DNA of 7,168 nt, from contig JAGOGF010000124.1 of assembly GCA_017996845.1 (NCBI GenBank), forward strand, positions 1-7,168, given 5' to 3'. The DNA is from Butyrivibrio sp. (GTDB lineage Bacteria; Bacillota_A; Clostridia; Lachnospirales; Lachnospiraceae). Position numbers and translations under genes: made by a program. This document shows positions 1 through 5,414 of the stretch, piece by piece. Below the pieces are notes generated by a model. That model saw nothing but the letters and a program-made list of their open reading frames with translations, searched no databases and was not told where the DNA came from. The stretch's first letter is position 1. Each line of letters opens with the position of its first letter.

Positions 1-958
1 AGACAATTGTAGTATATTCCATTGCTTTTGCTTTTTTCAAAGTTGTGATCAGTCTGGCAACCGTAGACGCTTTCTGCCCGATTGCAACATAAATGCAGAT
101 TACATCCTTCCCCTTCTGGTTCAGAATTGTATCCATTGCAATCGAAGTTTTACCGGTCTGACGATCTCCGATAATTAACTCACGTTGTCCGCGACCGATC
201 GGGAACATCGTATCAATTGAAAGAATACCTGTCTCCATTGGTTGGTTTACAGACTGTCTGTCAACAATACCAGGTGCAGGTTCTTCAACGGCACGGTATC
301 CATCTGCTTCTATCGGGCCGCCTTCATCCAATGGCTCGCCAAGTGCATTAATCACTCTTCCGACAAAATCGTTTCCTACCGGAATACCTGCCTGCTTATA
401 TGTTCTGACTGCCTTACTGGATTGACGAATTCCGGCATCATCTCCAAATAAAATACATCCGATATGATCTTCACGAATGTCCTGTACCATACCTTTTGTA
501 CCATCTTCAAATTGAATGATCTCACCATAGAACGCATGTCCGCATCCTTTGACGTTGGCAATTCCATCTCCAACCCAAAGTACGTTTCCCACTTCGCGAT
601 CCTGCAGCTCCAATCTGAAATCTTCCACATGACTTTTTAAGATACTGATAATATGAGGAGAAGAAGTCGTTCCCTGACGCTTTACACCTTTGAGCATATC
701 ACGTAACTGTTCTGCACGACCCTTATCACTCCAGTCATATTCAAAATTACCACATTTGATAATAAATCCACCACCGACAGAATCATCCTGAACCGGCATA
801 ATATCCACTTTATCAACTTCCATCTTTTTGCAAAGCATTTCGCTGATTTTCTGCAGTTGTTCATCAGACGGCTTCGTATTCGCATATCTGATTTCTGCTC
901 TGCAATAATTGTCTATTGTACTGTGTAAATCATTATTCCAAAAACTCTCCTGGCTCAT
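1..958 (-). CDS. atpA: ATP synthase F1 alpha subunit with N-terminal delta-like extension (partial, 3' end beyond window)
   Basis: This is the alpha subunit of the F1 catalytic head, the non-catalytic nucleotide-binding partner of beta, on the cytoplasmic face of the membrane. The frame is open for 319 codons from ATG at 958 to the window edge. The first ~95 residues are not alpha; they look like the delta C-terminal domain (separate entry). Alpha homology starts near residue 97, with EVGNVLWVGDGIANVKG at 122-138, FEDGTKG at about 150-156, PIGRGQRELIIGDRQTGKT at 253-271 (Walker A 264-271, Lys270) and AIGQKAST at 292-299. The equivalent P-loop Lys is residue 175 in E. coli, which implies a ~95-residue extension. 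The start overlaps the atpF stop as ATGA, and GGTGAT lies 8 nt upstream, so translation is probably coupled to atpF. The C-terminal part and the atpG, atpD and atpC genes should lie outside the window. Alpha identity is very secure; the extension is read directly from the frame. Confidence 0.95.
   Translation of the reverse strand, partial: MSQESFWNNDLHSTIDNYCRAEIRYANTKPSDEQLQKISEMLCKKMEVDKVDIMPVQDDSVGGGFIIKCGNFEYDWSDKGRAEQLRDMLKGVKRQGTTSSPHIISILKSHVEDFRLELQDREVGNVLWVGDGIANVKGCGHAFYGEIIQFEDGTKGMVQDIREDHIGCILFGDDAGIRQSSKAVRTYKQAGIPVGNDFVGRVINALGEPLDEGGPIEADGYRAVEEPAPGIVDRQSVNQPMETGILSIDTMFPIGRGQRELIIGDRQTGKTSIAMDTILNQKGKDVICIYVAIGQKASTVARLITTLKKAKAMEYTTIV
689..895 (-). other. Delta-subunit (AtpH) C-terminal-like domain fused in frame to alpha
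   Basis: Residues ~22-90 of the alpha reading frame follow the pattern of the delta/OSCP C-terminal domain. KPSDEQLQKISEMLCKK (29-45) corresponds to the delta segment usually reading L-T/S-D/E-E-Q followed by a helix. DDSVGGGFIIKCGN (58-71) corresponds to the hallmark 'dp-s-l-iGGf-i-k-i-gd' turn and strand. FEYDWSDKGRAEQLRDML (72-89) corresponds to 'v-i-D-g-S-v-r-g-q-L-e-r-L'. Only ~21 residues precede it, so the ~105-residue six-helix N-terminal domain of an ordinary ~180-residue delta is missing. In known F1Fo enzymes the delta N-terminal domain grips the alpha N-termini and its C-terminal domain binds the b dimer, so direct fusion could bypass the missing part. Homology is judged by eye from motifs. 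No stop or frameshift separates it from alpha. Confidence 0.8.
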
Positions 959-1443
959 TTTTCTTCATCACCAGCCTCATCTATGAACCTGTTATAAAGT
1001 TCATTATCTTGCTGTTCACTATGTGAACCAGCAGCAATCTTAGACGCAGCGCTTACAACCATATCGGTAATTTCCGCTTCATAAATGCGTCTTTGTCTTT
1101 CGCTCTCAAGTTTAGCCGTTTTTTTGGCATCTTCAATAATATTGCCCGCCTCGACTTTTGCATTTGCTACAATCTGAGCGTACTCATGATAACCTTTATC
1201 TCTGGATTCAGAAATGATACTTTCCTTCTCATCTTCCAGTTTTTGAATGTCGTCATCGTACTTGGCTTTTGCTTCATCAGCATCATGACTCTTCCTGTCT
1301 GCAGCCACAGTCGCATTTTCAACCTCATCATTTCGTGCTTTCAGTACTTTGTCTACCCGATTAAACAGAAAGACACGAAAAATGAAGAAAAGAATCAATA
1401 TATTAATAATTGTATATACAATGTTGAAATTTACATTCAGCAC
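955..1443 (-). CDS. atpF: ATP synthase Fo subunit b
   Basis: Subunit b forms the peripheral stalk that holds F1 static against the a subunit. The 162-residue length is typical. Residues ~5-28 form one hydrophobic membrane segment, followed by a long charged, Ala/Glu/Lys-rich helix (about 35-140) expected to make a coiled-coil dimer. The C-terminus LYNRFIDEAGDEEK resembles ordinary b subunits, so delta is not fused here, unlike the mycobacterial b-delta protein. The start codon is GTG, fixed by AAGGGGA 7 nt upstream. The stop overlaps the atpA start as ATGA. It follows atpE after a 48-nt spacer that carries a stem-loop. Confidence 0.95.
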   Translation of the reverse strand: MLNVNFNIVYTIINILILFFIFRVFLFNRVDKVLKARNDEVENATVAADRKSHDADEAKAKYDDDIQKLEDEKESIISESRDKGYHEYAQIVANAKVEAGNIIEDAKKTAKLESERQRRIYEAEITDMVVSAASKIAAGSHSEQQDNELYNRFIDEAGDEEK

Positions 1444-1461
1444 AGCTCTATCCCCTTTTTT

Positions 1462-1477
1462 GCCTGCTTACGCAGGC
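1462..1477 (-). promoter_or_regulatory. Stem-loop with GNRA loop in the atpE-atpF spacer
   Basis: In the minus-strand mRNA, GCCTGC-GTAA-GCAGGC forms a perfect 6-bp GC-rich stem closed by a GUAA (GNRA) tetraloop, flanked by A5 and A6. It lies 15 nt after the atpE stop and just before the atpF ribosome binding site. It has no U-tract in this direction and so should not terminate the operon. It may protect the 3' end of atpE mRNA or adjust b relative to c expression, which is an inference. On the plus strand the same hairpin is followed by T5 and could weakly terminate antisense transcription. Confidence 0.6.
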
Positions 1478-1491
1478 TTTTTACTACGAAA

Positions 1492-1710
1492 TCACTTCAC
1501 AAAAATCAACATAAGTGCAACAACCAGACCATAAATCGCAGTTGCTTCTGCAAGTGCACATCCCAAAAGCAGCATCATCATAATCTTATTGCTGGCCTCC
1601 GGCTGTCTTGCAACCGCATCTGTTGCCTTTGCTGTAGCAATACCGATTCCAATGCCTGCCCCAATGCCTGTAAATGCGGCAATTCCGGCTCCAATCGCTG
1701 TTAAATTCAT
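1492..1710 (-). CDS. atpE: ATP synthase Fo subunit c (proteolipid ring)
   Basis: Subunit c forms the membrane rotor ring that carries the coupling ion. It has 72 residues and two hydrophobic helices. Helix 1 has the packing motif GxGxGxG (G17, G19, G21, G23), the cytoplasmic loop has RQP at 35-37, and helix 2 has the ion-binding Glu55 in [11 protein letters not shown]. In Na+-translocating c subunits such as that of Ilyobacter, a Gln in helix 1 and a Ser after the Glu help bind Na+. Here the matching positions appear to be Ile22 and Ala56, although Thr57 and Tyr60 remain, so H+ coupling is more likely. The ribosome binding site is strong (AAAGGAG, about 9 nt before ATG), which suits the high copy number of c. 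Confidence 0.97.
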   Translation of the reverse strand: MNLTAIGAGIAAFTGIGAGIGIGIATAKATDAVARQPEASNKIMMMLLLGCALAEATAIYGLVVALMLIFVK

Positions 1711-1764
1711 AATAAATATCTCCTTTCAAATCTCTCATATTCAATTTTATGTACAAGGAATAAT

Positions 1765-1780
1765 GTAACTTCCGTGTTAC
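1765..1780 (-). promoter_or_regulatory. Small inverted repeat in the atpB-atpE spacer
   Basis: GTAAC and GTTAC, separated by 6 nt, can form a 5-bp stem shortly after the atpB stop and about 55 nt before the atpE start. It is weak alone and listed because the atpB leader and atpE-atpF spacer also carry short hairpins. The remaining spacer is AT-rich up to the atpE ribosome binding site. Confidence 0.3.
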
Positions 1781-1785
1781 CGTTT

Positions 1786-2484
1786 TTATTCGGTTGCTTC
1801 TTTAATATACAAAGAAGTAAGGAAAATAAATACATATGCCTGAATCAAGCCATCAAAAAAATCAAAATACAGACTCGCAAGCGCAGGTATAAACATGGGA
1901 ACTGCCATTTTAATCAGTTCCATAATAACCGTTGCCCCAAGCACATTTCCAAATAACCGCATACAAAGTGATAATGGTCTGATTCCCAACTCCAGGATAT
2001 TCATTGGAGTAACAATCCAAACAGGCTCTGTGAATGCTTTCAGCCATCCGCTTGCTCCTTTTTTACGAATACCTGCAGCTTCGATCAACACAATACTCAT
2101 TAAAGCAAGTCCAATTGTAACGTTCAAATCCATTGTTGGCGGAACAAGCCCAACCACACCCACCAGATTACTAAGTGCGATATATAGCAGCACTGTCAGA
2201 ATATAATCTGTATATCTTGCTCCAAACGGACCAAGCAGTCCGGAAACCAGACCTCTGAGCTTGACAACAATTGTTTCAGCAATCAACTGTCTCTTACTGA
2301 TATGGTGCAGTCTCATATTTCCGGTCAAAAAAATACACAATAAGAAAAAAACAAGTATAATTCCCCAGGAATAAAGAACCGATCTGTTAATGTTAAAAAA
2401 GCCTTCCGGTCCAAATCCGATATTGACCGGTATTGCTGTTTTATCTTCCGTAAGAAGTTCGTTCAGTCGTTCGCCAATACTCAT
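1786..2484 (-). CDS. atpB: ATP synthase Fo subunit a
   Basis: Subunit a is the membrane stator that forms the ion half-channels against the c ring. The 232-residue length is normal for the bacterial family, with about five or six hydrophobic segments. Recognisable signatures are VPPTMDLNVTIGLAL (114-128), the essential Arg176 in SLCMRLFGNVLG (172-183), and the C-terminal GLIQAYVFIFLTSLYIKEA (212-230) with Gln215. GGAGG lies 12 nt before the ATG, a slightly long spacing. An earlier ATG inside the ribosome binding site region is out of frame. It is the first atp gene of the operon in this window. The usual atpI gene is not upstream; a MATE transporter gene is there instead. Confidence 0.96.
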   Translation of the reverse strand: MSIGERLNELLTEDKTAIPVNIGFGPEGFFNINRSVLYSWGIILVFFLLCIFLTGNMRLHHISKRQLIAETIVVKLRGLVSGLLGPFGARYTDYILTVLLYIALSNLVGVVGLVPPTMDLNVTIGLALMSIVLIEAAGIRKKGASGWLKAFTEPVWIVTPMNILELGIRPLSLCMRLFGNVLGATVIMELIKMAVPMFIPALASLYFDFFDGLIQAYVFIFLTSLYIKEATE

Positions 2485-2503
2485 TCCGTTTCTGTTCCTC
2501 CAT

Positions 2504-2521
2504 AACTGCGCAATCGCAGTT
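2504..2521 (-). promoter_or_regulatory. Stem-loop in the atpB leader
   Basis: A perfect 7-bp inverted repeat, AACTGCG / CGCAGTT with a 4-nt loop, sits immediately upstream of the atpB ribosome binding site. In the mRNA the stem ends only 2-3 nt before GGAGG, so it could influence ribosome access or transcript stability. It lacks a T-run on the minus strand and is not a terminator of the upstream MATE gene. The structure is seen; the role is inferred. Confidence 0.45.
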
Positions 2522-2610
2522 TACTTTTCTATTATAAATCTTTTTTTGTTAACTATGTATGAACAAAGTATAAAATTAAAATATGCACAAATTATCTATC
2601 TGTTTTTTGT
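2522..2610 (-). promoter_or_regulatory. AT-rich candidate promoter region for the atp operon
   Basis: The 126-nt spacer between the MATE gene and atpB is very AT-rich. On the minus strand it contains a perfect TATAAT (plus-strand 2531-2536) and a separate TATACT, but neither has a good -35 hexamer at 16-18 nt. I see no terminator after the MATE gene, so the atp genes may have their own promoter here, receive read-through, or both. Confidence 0.35.
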
Positions 2611-3963
2611 TTAAAGTGTCTTTACTGTTCTGGCGTATAAACGTTTAAAAAAGAAAACTGACAGAACCAGTGAAACAAGTTCCGCAACAGGAAAAGCCCA
2701 CCACACAAAATCAACATTTCCGGTCAGTGACAAAAGCCATGCAATCGGAATCAGCACTACCAGCTGTCTGCCAATTGATATAATCAGTGAATAAATACTT
2801 TCTGAAAATGCCTGAAAAATGGATCCCATAGCAATACTGAATCCTGCAAGCGGAAATGACAGACAGATAATGCGAAGCGCGGGAATACCAATCTGTTTCA
2901 TATCATCTGATGCATTGAACATTCCCAACAGCTGTCCCGGAATAACTTCAAACACAATCATTCCAACCAGCATAATCGCAACTGCAAGCGTCATTGCAAA
3001 TTTTAATGACTCACTGATTCTCTCTTTATTCCTGGCACCATAATTATATGCCAGTACCGGAATCAGACCATTATTCAGTCCAAATACAGGCATAAAGAAA
3101 AAGCTCTGTAATTTAAAATACACCCCAAAGACTGCTGTAGTTGTTGTGGAAAACACAATCAGAATACGATTCATCAGATATGTCATCAGAGAACCGATTG
3201 ACATCATCAGAATCGAAGGCACGCCAACTGCATATATTGCTTTGACCGTCTCTTTTTTGGGCCGAATGATTTCCGCAAATGATAGGGTAATATCTTTATT
3301 GACCTTCAGATTCATGTACAATCCCAGGAAAGAAGCAATTACCTGTCCCAGAACCGTTGCATATGCCGCGCCCGCCACACCCATTTTGGGGCAGCCAAAA
3401 AGTCCGAAGATCATGATGGGATCCATAATAATATTAATCACTGCACCGGTCAGCTGCGAGATCATACTGTATAAAGTACGTCCGGTTGACTGCAGAAGTC
3501 TTTCGAAAGTAATTTGAAAAAACACACCAATTGACATACAACAACAGATTCTGAGGTAAGTTGTACCATATGCGATAATCTTCGGATCTGTCGTCTGTGT
3601 ACGGATAAACGGTTCGGAAAGCAAGAATCCGATTATCAGAAATGCAATAAAATTCAAAAGGCTTAAAAATATACCGGTATTGGCTGCCGCATCAGATTTA
3701 TCAAAGCGTTTTTCGCCAAGTGATTTGGATAACAGTGCATTGATACCGACTCCTGTACCTGCTCCTACTGCAATCATCAGATTCTGCATCGGAAATGCAA
3801 GTGTAACAGCTGTCAGTGCATCCTCTTCGATCTGTGCCACAAAAATGCTGTCAACCACATTGTATAATGCCTGTACCAGCATTGAGATCATCATTGGGAG
3901 GGACATCGCGATGATCAGCTGCTTCACCGGCATTGTACCCATCTTGTTTTCTGTTCGTTCCAA
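2611..3963 (-). CDS. MATE-family multidrug/Na+ efflux transporter
   Basis: This is a polytopic inner-membrane antiporter of the multidrug and toxic compound extrusion family, which exports cationic drugs or metabolites using Na+ or H+ gradients. At 450 residues it has the family's normal length, with about twelve hydrophobic segments in two similar halves. Family features include LYNVVDSIFVAQ (33-44), ERLLQSTGRT (154-163), INIIMDPIMIFG (176-187) and MGVAGAAYATVLGQ (194-207). The start is TTG, decided by GGAGG 9 nt upstream; the first in-frame ATG (residue 8) has no such site. It follows a small Cys-containing gene after 56 nt and probably shares its promoter. The substrate cannot be told from sequence, and proximity to atp genes is not evidence of a shared function. 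Confidence 0.93.
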   Translation of the reverse strand: MERTENKMGTMPVKQLIIAMSLPMMISMLVQALYNVVDSIFVAQIEEDALTAVTLAFPMQNLMIAVGAGTGVGINALLSKSLGEKRFDKSDAAANTGIFLSLLNFIAFLIIGFLLSEPFIRTQTTDPKIIAYGTTYLRICCCMSIGVFFQITFERLLQSTGRTLYSMISQLTGAVINIIMDPIMIFGLFGCPKMGVAGAAYATVLGQVIASFLGLYMNLKVNKDITLSFAEIIRPKKETVKAIYAVGVPSILMMSIGSLMTYLMNRILIVFSTTTTAVFGVYFKLQSFFFMPVFGLNNGLIPVLAYNYGARNKERISESLKFAMTLAVAIMLVGMIVFEVIPGQLLGMFNASDDMKQIGIPALRIICLSFPLAGFSIAMGSIFQAFSESIYSLIISIGRQLVVLIPIAWLLSLTGNVDFVWWAFPVAELVSLVLSVFFFKRLYARTVKTL

Positions 3964-4019
3964 CTGCTTCGTCCTCCGTTCATAGGTATACCATCACATA
4001 CGATGTGCCGGCATTTCTG

Positions 4020-4220
4020 TCAGTTAACTTCACGAACTGCATAGTAGCAGTTTCGACAGTTAATCAGTCTGGGTGCATTTGCAAAACGTTCATCTCCCAC
4101 ATAGCATCTATCTGCCGCTTCATCAGCTGCATATTTTTTGCCATCCGGATCTGTTTCATTCATTTTCTGAATTGCATCAGCAATTGTCTCATCTTTTTGA
4201 CACAAATAAATAGAAAGCAT
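4020..4220 (-). CDS. Small hypothetical protein with C-terminal CxxC
   Basis: I do not recognise this gene. It encodes 66 residues with the start placed at the ATG at 4220, because AGGAGG lies 6 nt upstream; an in-frame ATG 21 nt earlier lies upstream of that site and is unlikely. The protein is charged and has no membrane segment. It carries Cys7, Cys39 and a CxxC at 55-58 (INCRNCYYA) near the C-terminus, and the middle is acidic (NETDPDGKKYAADEAADR). The Cys arrangement could bind a metal or be redox active, which is an inference. It has a well-formed upstream promoter and precedes the MATE gene by 56 nt, so the two are probably co-transcribed. The clear ribosome binding site and promoter make it a probable real gene. 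Confidence 0.72.
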   Translation of the reverse strand: MLSIYLCQKDETIADAIQKMNETDPDGKKYAADEAADRCYVGDERFANAPRLINCRNCYYAVREVN

Positions 4221-4282
4221 CAGACACCTCCTGCTCTGCATTTTGTTTTATTTATAGAATTCTTCTTCAGAGATGACCATTT

Positions 4283-4313
4283 ATTATAGCATTAAATGCC
4301 TCATATTTGACAA
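4283..4313 (-). promoter_or_regulatory. Sigma-A-type promoter for the small CxxC gene and MATE gene
   Basis: On the minus strand, TTGTCA (4308-4313) is followed after 19 nt by an extended -10, TGC-TATAAT (hexamer 4283-4288). The extended -10 can offset the long spacer. The predicted start near 4276 gives a leader of ~55 nt. The surrounding gene-free stretch, 4221 to 4526, otherwise holds AT-rich DNA and the terminator of the rubredoxin gene. Confidence 0.6.
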
Positions 4314-4397
4314 AAAAATATCAATAAAAATAAAAGAAATTATCATACATTTTATACAGTTTTTGATTTATTCAAAAAATTTTCTGCACCAAATCAT

Positions 4398-4464
4398 AAA
4401 AAAAGACTCGTATGCTGAAATGATCTCCCCATGACGATATCTGCGATCATTTCAGTTTCGGGTC
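4398..4464 (-). terminator. Intrinsic terminator of the flavin reductase-rubredoxin gene
   Basis: On the minus strand, a perfect 11-bp stem (CTGAAATGATC pairing across 4415-4425 and 4445-4455) sits inside an outer 6-bp stem with one mismatch (4405-4410 with 4459-4464), and is followed immediately by T7 (4398-4404). The loop is 19 nt. It begins about 60 nt after the stop codon at 4527, the expected position for that gene's terminator, and separates it from the next promoter at 4283-4313. Confidence 0.8.
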
Positions 4465-4526
4465 CTTTATTATTCAATATCAGATGCCGTTTTTACTTCC
4501 GCAATCTCCTATGCAGCAGAGTCTGT

Positions 4527-5150
4527 TCAAACCGTTATTTTTTCAAAATCCTGTACGCCATGCTTACAGATCGGGCAGATATAATCCGGCGGAAGTTCCT
4601 CTCCCTCATAAATGAATCCGCAAATCCGGCATACCCATTTGGTCTTACCTTTTTCTGCGGCAGGTGCAGCCTGGGGTCTTGGTTTGATGTGATCCTGATA
4701 ATAGGTATAGGTTACGGAGGGAATGTCAGATAACAGGACTGCATCCGGCACTTCTGCAATGAACATGATATGCGTATCCATGTCAACTTCCTGAATTACC
4801 TTCCCTGATACATATGCATTTGCATAATCTGTTATATAATATAATCCGTTTTCACTTCTGGCTTTTTGTGTAAAATCAGCAAATTTATCTACTGTCCTGC
4901 CACTCTGAAATCCAAAATGCTTAAACACATCAAATGGTGCATTTTCCGAAAGCATACAGACATTAAATTTACCTGTTGCATGAATCATCTCACAGGTTTT
5001 GTTAGCCTTGTTTACCGTAACAGTTATTTTATTAGGGGTATCTGTTACCTGAATTGCAGTATTGACGATACAACCATTGTCAAAACCATTTTCCTGTGCT
5101 GTCAGAACATACAGACCATAACTGAATCTGAACATCGCCTTTATATCCAT
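4527..5150 (-). CDS. Flavin reductase-like / rubredoxin fusion (Hrb-like, high-molecular-weight rubredoxin)
   Basis: This is a cytoplasmic electron carrier: an FMN-binding split-barrel flavin reductase domain (about residues 1-150) joined by a Pro/Ala linker (about 155-168) to a rubredoxin domain (169-207). The N-terminal MDIKAMFRFSYGLYVLTA and the later TYTYYQDHIKP are characteristic of this reductase family. The rubredoxin iron ligands are Cys174/Cys177 (CRIC) and Cys192/Cys195 (CPIC). The pairs are separated by only 14 residues, as in rubrerythrin-type short rubredoxins rather than the ~29 of classical ones. In Moorella the related Hrb passes electrons from NADH to a flavodiiron protein that reduces O2 or NO. 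A similar stress role is inferred here, with no flavodiiron gene in view. The ATG at 5150 is chosen because AGGAGG lies 6 nt upstream, giving 207 residues; a longer in-frame extension lacks such a site. Confidence 0.92.
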   Translation of the reverse strand: MDIKAMFRFSYGLYVLTAQENGFDNGCIVNTAIQVTDTPNKITVTVNKANKTCEMIHATGKFNVCMLSENAPFDVFKHFGFQSGRTVDKFADFTQKARSENGLYYITDYANAYVSGKVIQEVDMDTHIMFIAEVPDAVLLSDIPSVTYTYYQDHIKPRPQAAPAAEKGKTKWVCRICGFIYEGEELPPDYICPICKHGVQDFEKITV

Positions 5151-5218
5151 TGCTTTCCTCCTGCCCTTTTGTAGGTATATCTTTTGCTGCAGAATTAGAA
5201 TCAATCTATCGGGATTCC

Positions 5219-5262
5219 ATAAATCCTGTGCATGATATTAATATAACATGTGCAGGATTTAT
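5219..5262. promoter_or_regulatory. 16-bp inverted repeat, probable operator of the rubredoxin gene
   Basis: The arms ATAAATCCTGTGCATG (5219-5234) and its partner at 5247-5262 pair over 16 positions; 14 are Watson-Crick and two are G-T. The 12-nt centre is itself nearly palindromic (ATATTAATAT). The element covers the spacer, the -10 box and the predicted start of the promoter at 5240-5268, the usual position for a repressor operator. The dyad does not match Fur or Rex consensus patterns that I know. In RNA it could also form a hairpin. The regulator is unknown. Confidence 0.6.
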
Positions 5263-5268
5263 CTTCAA
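5240..5268 (-). promoter_or_regulatory. Promoter of the flavin reductase-rubredoxin gene
   Basis: On the minus strand, TTGAAG (5263-5268) is followed after exactly 17 nt by TATATT (5240-5245), preceded by TG one base upstream (extended -10). The predicted start near 5233 gives a leader of ~80 nt. It lies between the upstream terminator and the gene and is overlapped by a large inverted repeat. Confidence 0.62.
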
Positions 5269-5280
5269 TCAGAGTTACAT

Positions 5281-5323
5281 AAAAAAAGAAATTGTGCACG
5301 CAATGTACACAATTTCTTTTTTT
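5281..5323 (-). terminator. Bidirectional intrinsic terminator after the scaffold-GGGtGRT operon
   Basis: The arms AAAAAAAGAAATTGTG (5281-5296) and CACAATTTCTTTTTTT (5308-5323) are perfectly complementary over 16 bp around an 11-nt loop. The outer A/T part supplies a T7 tract on either strand, so it can stop transcription in both directions. It lies 91 nt after the stop codon of the GGGtGRT gene and directly upstream of the next promoter, insulating the two units. Confidence 0.8.
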
Positions 5324-5332
5324 ATTTTATAA

Positions 5333-5369
5333 CCCACATTCAGTATCAATGTGGGCAATATGTGGGCAA
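5333..5369. repeat. Cluster of three CCCACAT repeats downstream of the GGGtGRT gene
   Basis: CCCACATT (5333-5340) and AATGTGGG (5348-5355) form an 8-bp inverted repeat with a 7-nt loop. ATGTGGGCAA occurs twice in direct orientation (5349-5358 and 5360-5369). The element is in the 3' untranslated region, between the GGGtGRT stop and the terminator. It could fold in the mRNA 3' end or bind a protein; neither can be decided here. Confidence 0.5.
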
Positions 5370-5414
5370 AACACTTTTTTATTGCAAAAATATGTCTTGC
5401 CTATTTTTACAAAA

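Noticed and set aside
695..697. Internal ATG (Met88) as the true start of a normal-length alpha subunit
   Set aside because: No Shine-Dalgarno is within a usable distance; the nearest AAGGG is 22 nt away. The upstream ATG at 958 overlaps the atpF stop. It stays the main alternative to the fusion.
376..885. Two short minus-strand frames (376-630 and 682-885) as a possible separate or broken delta gene
   Set aside because: They are out-of-frame shadows of the continuous alpha frame. The delta-like residues are in the alpha frame itself, with no stop or frameshift.
1456..1482. Terminator between atpE and atpF
   Set aside because: In the direction of the genes the hairpin is followed by A residues, not T. 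The T-run is only on the plus strand, where no gene is present.
1093..1704. Plus-strand 203-codon open frame
   Set aside because: It is antisense to atpF and atpE and runs through their spacer hairpin. Composition is unlike a normal protein and no promoter or ribosome binding site is seen.
5281..5323. TTGTG...CACAA dyad as a Rex-type redox operator
   Set aside because: The 11-nt gap between half-sites does not fit the Rex arrangement, and the flanking A7/T7 arms make a terminator the better explanation.
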